Source: JABGPL01 sp964387885 (GTDB lineage: Bacteria; Electryoneota; AABM5-125-24; Hatepunaeales; Hatepunaeaceae). From it: 64,000 nucleotides of DNA. Shown here piece after piece: positions 45,417-53,183 of this stretch. A program made the translations under genes and the position numbers. The stretch is from positions 1-64,000 of the forward strand of contig CAYLYZ010000012.1 of NCBI GenBank assembly GCA_964387885.1. Reading direction: 5' to 3'. The notes under the pieces are model-generated. The model was not told where the DNA came from. It searched no databases and worked only from the letters and a program-made list of their open reading frames with translations. Each line of letters starts with the position of its first letter. Within the stretch, counting starts at the first letter, position 1.

Positions 45417-47075
45417 TTAATTGATGACTTTCGAATCCCATCTATCAATAAGCTTTTTTACTGCAGGATCTGATTCGGGGACCTGTTGATTGTCTCCTCT
45501 CTCAGGAAGTTTTCCAATATGAAATTCAAGACTCGTTTGACCAATATGTGATTGAATTTCCTGTAGAAGTGGCATTTGAAGCGCTCTGGCAGTCTCAAGA
45601 ATTGCTTTTCCGGTAAGGTAAATTTTAAGCCTGCCATTTTTATATTCAACCGGAAATCCCTCGTGAAAAATCATCCTGCCACGCGAATTATACTTCTCAA
45701 TAATCTTGTCGCATATCTGCTTCCATGCTCCCTGAACAACGTTCAGTGGATTTTCCGGAACCTCCGGGAGGTTTGAAGCATGATTAGCATGTGGGACTAT
45801 CGGAGCAGGATTCGGCTGTGTCGAGGCTGAACTTGCCGAGTTAAGCATATTCTTTTGCTCAGGTATTTTTTTACCGGAACTCACCTGTTTTGCAGTTTGG
45901 GTTCTTCCCGGAACTTTATTTACATTGCCTGTGGAAGCTAAATTTCCTTTTTGTCCGGACAAGTTCTTCAGAACATCAGTTAAAATCACACTCTGTTCAA
46001 ATACCGCAAACTTCAGGAGTAATAACTGCATACGAACGCGAGGATTGAAATTTCTCCTGACATCGGCTTCGGCAGCAGTTGTTAATTGCAACAGCCTCAC
46101 TACATCATTCTCTGTCAGCAAATCAATTGCAGCAGTCATGTCATCCCGTGCTTCCTGTGGGATATCGACCCTGTCAATTCCGAGCGACATTGCCTGCAGC
46201 AACTGAACCATATAGCTTTCCAGACCGAGTAAAAAGTCCTGCGGATCCGTACCGCTGCCGGCAAGAGACTCATCAAGTTTGAACGCCTCAGCAGTGGATC
46301 TGCTGCGAACAAGGTCAATAGCTTGAAAATATTCATTTAACCTGACCTCGCCGACCACTTCCATCGCGTCAGCTTTCATTACCTGCCCTCCGGCATAAGC
46401 CAGAACCTGGTCGAGTAAACTCAGGCTGTCTCTAACGGAACCATCTGCTTTTCGAGCAATTATATCGAGAGCGTCTTCTTCAAACGGAACTTTATCACTT
46501 TCACAGATATTATGCAGGTGACCTCTCAATTCGGCAACAGATACTCGTCGGAAATCGAACCTCTGGCAGCGCGAAATTATTGTCGCGGGGATTTTTTGAG
46601 ATTCAGTAGTCGCAAGGCAAAAATAGGCGTGATCGGGTGGTTCTTCGAGGGTTTTGAGCAGGGCGTTGAAGGCTCCGGAGCTGAGCATATGAACTTCGTC
46701 AACAATATATACCTTTGTCTTACCCTCTATCGGGGCATATCTTATCCCCTCACGGAGCTTTCTTATATCGTCAACACCGGTGTTCGATGCAGCATCAATC
46801 TCTATGACATCAATAAATCTGCCGTCCGTAATGGCCTGGCAAGGTTCGCATTTTCCACAGGGTTCACCATTATCCGGTTCGAGACAGTTCAGAGCATGAG
46901 CGACCAAACGAGCCGCACTTGTTTTTCCCACACCTCGCGGACCACTGAATAAATAGGCATGAGCCATACGTCCCTGGCGCAAACCGTTCAGGATGGTTTT
47001 CCCTACATGAGGTTGACCTACGAGGTCTTCAAACCGGCGAGGTCGCCAGCGTCGAGCCAAAACTAAATAGCTCAT
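45417..47075 (-). CDS. dnaX: DNA polymerase III subunit gamma/tau
   Basis: 552 aa clamp-loader ATPase. Begins YLVLARRWRPRRFEDLVGQ; Walker A GPRGVGKTSAARL; a four-Cys zinc site (CLEPDNGEPCGKCEPC); DEVHMLSSGAFNALLKTLEEPP with the DExH-type box; and the SRC motif in ISRCQRFDF. Domain III ends near residue 370; a low-complexity linker and a tau-specific C-terminal domain follow. In the linker, GGT AAA AAA ATA CCT GAG (codons 401-406) contains an A7 run. A -1 shift there, or one extra A in the mRNA, gives AAT ACC TGA and a gamma-like product of about 405 aa. Confidence 0.96.
   Translation of the reverse strand: MSYLVLARRWRPRRFEDLVGQPHVGKTILNGLRQGRMAHAYLFSGPRGVGKTSAARLVAHALNCLEPDNGEPCGKCEPCQAITDGRFIDVIEIDAASNTGVDDIRKLREGIRYAPIEGKTKVYIVDEVHMLSSGAFNALLKTLEEPPDHAYFCLATTESQKIPATIISRCQRFDFRRVSVAELRGHLHNICESDKVPFEEDALDIIARKADGSVRDSLSLLDQVLAYAGGQVMKADAMEVVGEVRLNEYFQAIDLVRSRSTAEAFKLDESLAGSGTDPQDFLLGLESYMVQLLQAMSLGIDRVDIPQEARDDMTAAIDLLTENDVVRLLQLTTAAEADVRRNFNPRVRMQLLLLKFAVFEQSVILTDVLKNLSGQKGNLASTGNVNKVPGRTQTAKQVSSGKKIPEQKNMLNSASSASTQPNPAPIVPHANHASNLPEVPENPLNVVQGAWKQICDKIIEKYNSRGRMIFHEGFPVEYKNGRLKIYLTGKAILETARALQMPLLQEIQSHIGQTSLEFHIGKLPERGDNQQVPESDPAVKKLIDRWDSKVIN
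45866..45872 (-). promoter_or_regulatory. Candidate dnaX frameshift/slippage site
   Basis: Seven A residues on the coding strand in the linker after domain III. The -1 frame reaches TGA two codons later. Position and outcome match the gamma-generating sites of E. coli (ribosomal) and Thermus (transcriptional). The heptamer is not a canonical tandem-slip sequence, so slippage by RNA polymerase or a single-tRNA slip is more likely. Confidence 0.5.
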
Positions 47076-47145
47076 AATCTCCAGTATGTTCTGTGGATGT
47101 TGTTAAACAGTGCTTAGAAGTATATTCGCATTAAAGTTTTATGTT

Positions 47146-47217
47146 TCTGGCAGGTTTCAAATGAACGAAATGAATGTAACCTGCCAGATTATGCTTCGCT
47201 TGAAATCAGGCTGTAAC
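47146..47217. repeat. 72-bp dispersed repeat with a 10-bp stem, copy 1
   Basis: Matches 51185-51256 at 65 of 72 positions. CTGGCAGGTT (47147-47156) pairs with AACCTGCCAG (47178-47187); a TTCGCTTGAA segment downstream can pair with TTCAAATGAACGAA in the loop. It lies between the dnaX start and the SRP RNA. No ORF. Confidence 0.7.
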
Positions 47218-47328
47218 TATTCTAATTTCAAGATGTAAATATACCTTCAAGGACCTATCTTGCTTGCGAATTATCTAAAAATATTGACACGAATTCTCAA
47301 GTTCGGATTTCGTATCAGGTAAGAAATC

Positions 47329-47601
47329 GGCTGTGCCCCACCTTCGATCGTCTCCGTACTGACGTTTACATTAACCTCCGACTGATGCCCGGCTATCCCA
47401 CGGCACCCGGACAAAAACGCTTACCGCTGCTACCTTCCGGTCCTGACGGGGTTCGGCGCGAGTCCGCTGCGTGGGACCAGACCTTTAACGCCGTCGAATT
47501 AATGCAACTTCAGGGGAGGGGAAACCTCAATGTGGGTATTCAACCCCGCTATAGCGGATTGCGGGTTAAAGGGCACCGCTAGCTCCCCGTCTAGCACAGC
47601 C
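47329..47601 (-). ncRNA. ffs: Signal recognition particle RNA, large bacterial type
   Basis: 273 nt. Ends GGCTGTGC and GCACAGCC pair. The universally conserved domain IV is present: CAGGACCGGAAGGTAGCAGC with the GGAA tetraloop and flanking asymmetric loops, enclosed by GAACCCCGTC. The length and the CTAGACGGGGAGCTAGCGGTGCC start are typical of the long SRP RNA with Alu domain. It binds Ffh for co-translational membrane targeting. It sits directly upstream of dnaX on the same strand, a widely conserved neighbourhood. Confidence 0.95.
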
Positions 47602-47725
47602 ATTTTGCAGATCATCTTAATCCATAAAGCAGGATTACTTGTAATACCAAATTCAAATATATCAAAAAAACACCTTTCGACAGCTTTCTTTTAATCAAAA
47701 TTCGCTACGTCGTTTCAATATTCTG

Positions 47726-47798
47726 TGGAGCTGAGCGGGCTCGAACCGCCGACCTGTACGTTGCGAACGTACCGCTCTCCCAGCTGAGCTACAGCCCC
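47726..47798 (-). tRNA. tRNA-Ala (anticodon CGC)
   Basis: Cloverleaf with acceptor GGGGCTG/CAGCTCC, including the G3-U70 pair that identifies alanine tRNAs, D arm GCTC/GAGC, anticodon stem GTACG/CGTAC with loop TTCGCAA, and T arm GGCGG/CCGCT. No CCA is encoded. Located between the SRP RNA and the TldE gene. Confidence 0.95.
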
Positions 47799-48157
47799 AA
47801 TCAGGATGTGTATGTTAATTAACATCTTAAATGCCATATTGTAATACTGGAAAGTTCAGTAAATCAGCAATCGATGCCAGACAAATAATATAATTCAAAA
47901 CTACGTGTCGCTCAACCAATAATCAGTGATTATTCGATGACAAAAAACATTGTCACATGAACTGATGAGAATATAATTTTTAATGCTATTCTGCGACTTC
48001 TGCCGGTTGAAAGAGTAAGGTTTTATTCGTAAATTAGTAAAAATAAAAACTTGATTGATTTTCTGAAATCCAATAGACTTAGTCTCAGATGAATCGATCA
48101 AATGGGATGTCATTTTTCTGACATTCAGGGAAATCTATGATTCTTTAAGGAATTCAA
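47799..48157. other. 359-bp AT-rich gap upstream of tldE
   Basis: No gene, palindromic repeat or clear hairpin is seen. It probably carries the promoter of the TldE/TldD pair. Confidence 0.4.
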
Positions 48158-49504
48158 ATGCACACTGAAGCCGAATTAAAAGCCTTAGCAAATAAGGCGC
48201 TTGGTTTTGTTGACGGTTTTGATGCTGAAGTATTATTGTCCTCTGGAGACAGTGCTTTAACCCGTTTCAGTGAAAATGTGATAACACAAAATGTTGCCGG
48301 TAGTGACTTAAGTCTTACCATCCGCCTGTTAAAAGATAAGCGAATGGGAAAGGCGGGAACCGGCAACCTTTCTGATGAAGGGATTAAGCGTTGCTATGAA
48401 ACAGCAAAAGCAACGCTTAAAATAGCAGAACCGAACAATGAACTTTTGCCTCTTGTAGAACCTCAGGAATACCTCAAAAATCCACAATCCTATTTTGAGG
48501 CATCTCATCACCTTTCACCGGAAGCACGAGCAGAAGGCGTCGTCAAGGCGGTAGAAGAATGCAAGAAAAACAGCCTGCAGGCAGCTGGAATTCATTCTAA
48601 CTCCGGAAGTGCAACAGCAATAGCAAACACAACTGGCCTCTGGGCATATAATCAATCTTCACAGGCAACCCTTTCTTTATCTGCAATGAGCGATGACTCA
48701 TCCGGCTGGTCAGAAGACTCCGATTCTGACATCAGCAAGCTGGAAATTGACAGTGTCATCTCAAAAGCAATAAAAGGAGCCATAGACGGGAAAAAACCCG
48801 CAGAGATTGAACCAGGTGCATACACAGTAATCTTTGAGCCGGCTGCAGTGGCAGATTTCTTACTCTTTCTCGGGTGGGAAGGTTTAAATGGTCTTTCATT
48901 TGTTGAGGGAAGAAGTTGCTTTACTGAAAGAGTTGGGAATAAAATCGTAGGTGATAACATAACGTTACGTGATGATTTTACCCATCCTCTCACCCCCGGA
49001 ACACCTTTTGATTTTGAGGGTTGCGCCAAGCGACCGGTAACTCTTATTGAGAATGGAGTTTTCAAAACTACAGTACATGACCGAAGAACTGCGATAAAAG
49101 CCGGAGTTGAGACCACCGGACACTCACTCCCGCAGCCCGATACATACGGACCAATGCCGTTGAACCTTGTAATGTCACCCGGGGAATCTTCAATCGAGGA
49201 AATGATTGCTTCAACAGAAAACGGGCTTCTGGTCACGAGGCTTCATTACTCAAATATCCTGAATCCGATGATAATGATGTTAACCGGAATGACACGTGAT
49301 GGCCTCTTTGCGATTAAAAACGGTAAGGTAACAGGCGGAGTGAAGAACATGCGCTATACGGAATCTGTCCTGCACGTTCTTTCCAACGTTGAAGCACTGT
49401 CGAGTAAGTTATACAAGACGGAAACATTCTGGGGTGGTGGCGGCACAGTTGTACCAGCCATCAAGGTTAACGATTTCCATTTCACCAGTAAGACCGAGAA
49501 TTAA
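48158..49504 (+). CDS. TldE/PmbA family metalloprotease partner
   Basis: 448 aa. PmbA_TldD fold with FDAEVLLSSGDSALTRFSENVITQNV at the N-terminus and the late GVETTGHSLPQ and GLLVTRLHYSN segments. It lacks the HExxxH motif, as TldE subunits do, and forms a heterodimer with TldD that degrades unfolded or modified peptides. The TldD gene follows after 10 nt. In other bacteria the pair also matures ribosomally made peptides, but no such precursor gene is seen here. Confidence 0.9.
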   Translation: MHTEAELKALANKALGFVDGFDAEVLLSSGDSALTRFSENVITQNVAGSDLSLTIRLLKDKRMGKAGTGNLSDEGIKRCYETAKATLKIAEPNNELLPLVEPQEYLKNPQSYFEASHHLSPEARAEGVVKAVEECKKNSLQAAGIHSNSGSATAIANTTGLWAYNQSSQATLSLSAMSDDSSGWSEDSDSDISKLEIDSVISKAIKGAIDGKKPAEIEPGAYTVIFEPAAVADFLLFLGWEGLNGLSFVEGRSCFTERVGNKIVGDNITLRDDFTHPLTPGTPFDFEGCAKRPVTLIENGVFKTTVHDRRTAIKAGVETTGHSLPQPDTYGPMPLNLVMSPGESSIEEMIASTENGLLVTRLHYSNILNPMIMMLTGMTRDGLFAIKNGKVTGGVKNMRYTESVLHVLSNVEALSSKLYKTETFWGGGGTVVPAIKVNDFHFTSKTEN

Positions 49505-49514
49505 GGAGTGATAA

Positions 49515-50960
49515 ATGCGTAATTTAGCTGAGCGAGCTATTGAAACGGCAAAGACACGTGGCGCAAGCTATGCAGATTGCCGAATTATCTTCATAAAAGA
49601 AGAAGAAATGACAGTCAAGAATGGTCGGGTTGGAAGTCTCGGAATTGGTGAAGACCTTGGATTTGGTGTGCGTGTAATTGCCGATGGAGCGTGGGGATTC
49701 GCTTACAGTCCGGATGTGACAGCTGACAATATTGATAAAGTAGCTGCTGAAGCTGTGCGGATTGCAAAAGCATCTGCGAAACTAAAGATTCAGGATGTAA
49801 AGCTTGCTCCGGAACCCGTTGTTGATGAAATCTGGCAGACTCCCATATCTGAAGATCCATTTTCAGTTCCTCTCGAAGAAAAACTGGCATTACTTTTTGA
49901 AATCGATAAACTGCTTCGTGCCGACAAGAAAATAGCCAACGCTGAGGGTACACTTGCATTCAAATCTGAACATCAGTGGATGGCAACGAGTGAGGGTTCT
50001 TTTATCGATCAATTACTCATTCGCAGTGGTGCCGGATATTCAGCCACTGCAGTGGGCAACGATGAAGTTCAGGTCAGAAGTTATCCTAATTCATTCCGAG
50101 GGCAATATATGACTCAAGGTTATGAACTGGTCCGCGGAATGGGACTTAAAGATCATGCAGAACGAGTTCGAGAAGAAGCAATTGAGCTGCTAACGGCTCC
50201 AACTCTCCCACCTGGAAAGCGTGATACAATTATCGACGGGAGCATGTTGGGTCTGCAAATTCATGAGTCTGTCGGTCACGCGACAGAATTAGACCGTGTA
50301 CTCGGCATGGAAGCCAATTATGCCGGAATGAGTTTTGTAACAACAGAAAAACTGAACAATTTCCAGTATGGCTCAGAACATGTCAATCTCGTCTGCGATT
50401 CAACTGTACCCGCTGGATTGGCAACTCTTGGATGGGATGATGATGGTGTAAGAGCCCAACGCTGGCATCTGGTTAAGAATGGAAAATTTGTCGGTTACCA
50501 GTTTAACCGGGAATTAGCTCACACTATCAATGCAGAGAGATCAAGTGGTAACAGCCGGGCACAAGGGTGGAATAACATCCCGATTGTAAGGATAACTAAT
50601 CTGTCTCTCATGCCGGGAAGCTGGAAATTGGACGACTTGATGGCGGACACAGAAGGTGGTTTGTTTATGGAAACCAACCGCAGCTGGTCAATTGACCAAT
50701 GGCGGCTCAACTTCCAATTTGGTGTCGAAGCATGCTGGGAGATCAAAGGTGGAAAGAAAGGACAACTTTACAAAAACGCAAATTATCAGGGAATCACTCC
50801 ACAATTCTGGGGTTCGGTTGATGCAGTAGCAAACCAGGATCACTGGACGTTATGGGGCGTTCACAATTGCGGTAAAGGACAACCCGGTCAAACTGCCGAG
50901 ATGAGTCATGGTGCAGCTCCGACAAGATTCCGTGATTTGACAGTTGGGGTTGGGAATTAA
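49515..50960 (+). CDS. tldD: TldD metalloprotease, catalytic subunit
   Basis: 481 aa, with AAGGAG before the ATG. N-terminal EEEMTVKNGRVGSLGIGED, then the zinc motif HESVGH (His250, Glu251, His255) in GLQIHESVGHATELD, and a C-terminal metal-ligand region with NRSWSIDQWRLNFQFG. Active partner of the preceding TldE; the two genes form a compact operon. Cytoplasmic. Confidence 0.93.
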   Translation: MRNLAERAIETAKTRGASYADCRIIFIKEEEMTVKNGRVGSLGIGEDLGFGVRVIADGAWGFAYSPDVTADNIDKVAAEAVRIAKASAKLKIQDVKLAPEPVVDEIWQTPISEDPFSVPLEEKLALLFEIDKLLRADKKIANAEGTLAFKSEHQWMATSEGSFIDQLLIRSGAGYSATAVGNDEVQVRSYPNSFRGQYMTQGYELVRGMGLKDHAERVREEAIELLTAPTLPPGKRDTIIDGSMLGLQIHESVGHATELDRVLGMEANYAGMSFVTTEKLNNFQYGSEHVNLVCDSTVPAGLATLGWDDDGVRAQRWHLVKNGKFVGYQFNRELAHTINAERSSGNSRAQGWNNIPIVRITNLSLMPGSWKLDDLMADTEGGLFMETNRSWSIDQWRLNFQFGVEACWEIKGGKKGQLYKNANYQGITPQFWGSVDAVANQDHWTLWGVHNCGKGQPGQTAEMSHGAAPTRFRDLTVGVGN

Positions 50961-51422
50961 GCAACCAGTCATTTCCCCACTGCGGGAATCCAGCAAGTAT
51001 CTCACTATTCTGAGGGGAACCCGGACATTCCTGTCCGGGATTCCTAATATTTTAACCCGGTCGCCTCGGCCGGGTTAACTGTTTTCAGTAGCGTAGGCGT
51101 CCCTGCCTACGAAAACGTCTGGGGCGTTTTTTCCTGCATTCTAACACTTCTCAAAAGTATTTTCGTATAGATACTTACGATGTCTCTGGCTGTTTTCAAA
51201 TGAACGAAGTAAATGTAAACTGCCAGATTACGCTTCGCTTGAAATCAGGCAGTAACCACTTTTAATAGTCATGCGAAAGCACTCTCAGGCACTGCATTAA
51301 CTAAATTCAACACTCATGGGGGCGTGTGCTACAATACTGACGCTATCAAATTCACTTCAAACACAATCCTGTTCGTGTCGTATAAAATTGTGACGACTTT
51401 CATTCATCAAATGATGAGATTA
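50961..51422. repeat. Intergenic cluster of palindromes and 72-bp repeat copy 2
   Basis: CCCGGACATTCCTGTCCGGG near 51020-51040 with GGGGAA before it, TTAACCCGG/CCGGGTTAA (51052-51078), CGTAGGC/GCCTACG (51092-51111), and the second copy of the 72-bp repeat (51185-51256). A region up to 51410 could be read as an N-terminal extension of the next gene but is not credible. Confidence 0.65.
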
Positions 51423-52196
51423 ATGAACAAAAGAAACACACCGTTCGGCACAACGCTAATCCTGGTGCTGACGATAATTCTACTTTTAGGGGGTAACCTG
51501 ATGGCTGACGAAGGACACGAACACGGACAATACTTATCCGATGAAGCGACAGTTGAAAAAATCTATTCCCTCCTCACATCTGACAATTTGGATTCAGCAG
51601 TTGCCTATTTAAAAGGACTCGGAGAAGACAAGATTGTAGTCAATACCTGGATAGGTGTCCAATGCGATATCAACAATGTTAAGAAAGATCCACGAATATC
51701 CGCCGTGATAGGTCAGGCTGGAGTGGAGTACTGCATTGATAAAGACTATAAATTACCTGCAGCGATGCTGCTGCATAACATCTCAGCTTTTTTCATGCCG
51801 AAATTCGATGAGGGAGTTGCTCCTGCGGATATCTCAACAATACTCGAAGCTGCTAAAAGGCAGGTCATTCTCAGACGCCAAATTAAACAGGATGGTCCAC
51901 TAATGTGGGCACTATGGGATGAAGGGCTCGCAAAACTTGCTGCTGGAGATGCAGTAGGTGCAATAGTACAACTCGAAGAGGGCGTCTCTATCGCTCAGAA
52001 GAATGAAGACAAAGACGGAGAGGCGTGGTGCTGCATGTTTATCGGTAAAGCGAAGTACAAGCACACACCATCCCAAAAAGAAGAAGGAAAAAAGGAAATG
52101 CTCGCTGCTGCCAAAGTCTTGATGGAAATTGGTCAGGACTGGGAGAAGGAATCGGCGGTTGAAATTCTTGCATCGGTGGGATTGAAACTTGATTAA
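51423..52196 (+). CDS. Exported helical repeat protein of unknown function
   Basis: 257 aa from ATG 51423 (51411 is an alternative); these starts give a normal signal peptide, LILVLTIILLLGG then LMADEG. A His-rich start of the mature chain (DEGHEHGQYLSDEA) may bind metal. The remainder is alpha-helical and TPR-like, with AAMLLHNISAFFMPKF and GDAVGAIVQLEEGVSIAQKNEDKDGEAW. No family is recognised. Probably periplasmic. Confidence 0.6.
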   Translation: MNKRNTPFGTTLILVLTIILLLGGNLMADEGHEHGQYLSDEATVEKIYSLLTSDNLDSAVAYLKGLGEDKIVVNTWIGVQCDINNVKKDPRISAVIGQAGVEYCIDKDYKLPAAMLLHNISAFFMPKFDEGVAPADISTILEAAKRQVILRRQIKQDGPLMWALWDEGLAKLAAGDAVGAIVQLEEGVSIAQKNEDKDGEAWCCMFIGKAKYKHTPSQKEEGKKEMLAAAKVLMEIGQDWEKESAVEILASVGLKLD

Positions 52197-52843
52197 TAAT
52201 CATGTGGTTTGCATGATTTTGCGTGATGGGCTGTTCAAAATTTTGGGCAGCCTTTTTTTATCCCATTCTCGATGGAACTGGGGAATCACACCATTTAGGG
52301 AGTATGGACATTTCTATCCGGAATTGCAATGAGGTAGGCCGGGAACAACTGCATCCCGGTGATTTCGGTTGCGCTAATACGCTTTCACCCAGAATTCAAA
52401 AACCTCTTTCGTTGAAACACCCAAACCCTCATACACGCTATTCGAGGGATTTGGTTCGGGTGCTGAGGAAAGGTAACAGTGCTCTACACCCGCGTTTTTC
52501 ATTCTCCCGAACTTTTCCAGAAGTAATGCCTTCACCAAATCCATTCTTCTGAAAGGTAACTGAAATAATAGAATTTGAATTTTGTCTTTTCGGAGTAAAA
52601 CTCAATTAAATGTTCACATTGACTTTTACGGTTTCGTAGGGCGGAATCTCATTCCGCTGGAAAGTTAATCTACGGTAGGTTATTGTCGGGATGAGATCCC
52701 GACCTACTTCATGGAGGTAATATCAAACACCTCCAACACAATCATTATATCACTTGTTTTCTTTACATAATTATATTACAATTTGTTAGTTTCAATTATG
52801 AAACATTAGAAATTATCTGGAAATTCAATATTAGGGAAAAACG
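52197..52843. other. 647-bp gap with repeat copy upstream of the zinc-ribbon gene
   Basis: A terminator-like GGGCTGTTCAAAATTTTGGGCAGCC hairpin (stem GGCTG/CAGCC, 52228-52252, followed by TTTTTTTA) lies after the exported-protein gene. A decayed GGACATTTCTATCC element is near 52308. 52631-52707 is the first copy of the 77-bp repeat. An open frame at 52223-52552 has no coding character. Confidence 0.6.
52631..52707. repeat. 77-bp two-hairpin repeat, copy 1
   Basis: CGTAGGGCGGAATCTCATTCCGC hairpin, spacer, then CGGTAGG and GTCGGGATGAGATCCCGACCTAC. Matches 53042-53118 at 70 of 77 positions in the same orientation. The pair flanks the zinc-ribbon gene. Confidence 0.8.
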
Positions 52844-53035
52844 ATGGCATTAAATGTTGAAAATCGAGATGACCTTTTGCCGATTTGTCCACATTGCAAA
52901 AAGGATATTGACAAAGTTTATGCACGGGATCTGAAAAATGATATTATTGGTAGTCGAAGAATCATTTATTTCTGTCCCCATTGCCGAGCCAGTCTTGGAG
53001 TCTCGCATCGAAAGGGATTTTTCCTGGGATTATAG
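52844..53035 (+). CDS. Small zinc-ribbon protein
   Basis: 63 aa with AGGGAAAAACG upstream. Two CPHC knuckles (15-18 and about 49-52) separated by roughly 30 residues (YARDLKNDIIGSRRIIYF) form a zinc ribbon; the tail is GVSHRKGFFLGL. Function unknown. Directly flanked by two copies of the 77-bp palindromic repeat, with the second starting six bases after the stop. Confidence 0.62.
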   Translation: MALNVENRDDLLPICPHCKKDIDKVYARDLKNDIIGSRRIIYFCPHCRASLGVSHRKGFFLGL

Positions 53036-53041
53036 GAAACA

Positions 53042-53118
53042 GTTTCGTAGGGCGGAATCTTATTCCGCCGAACAATTATTCTACGGTAGGTTATTGTCGG
53101 GATAAGATCCCGACCTAC
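53042..53118. repeat. 77-bp two-hairpin repeat, copy 2
   Basis: CGTAGGGCGGAATCTTATTCCGCC hairpin (key stem GGCGGAAT/ATTCCGCC), spacer, then GTCGGGATAAGATCCCGACCTAC. Here the compensating bases restore perfect stems compared with copy 1. Confidence 0.8.
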
Positions 53119-53183
53119 GCAATTGCTACTGAGGAAAAGGGGCACGGGCATCGGGTCCCTACAATTCAAAACAAGAGTTGAAG

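Noticed and set aside
48158..50960. Peptide-maturation (RiPP) cluster around TldD/TldE
   Set aside because: No short precursor gene or modifying enzyme lies nearby; the pair is a common housekeeping protease.
52223..52552. 109-aa open frame after the exported-protein gene
   Set aside because: It starts in a terminator-like hairpin and crosses decayed palindromic elements; its composition is not protein-like.
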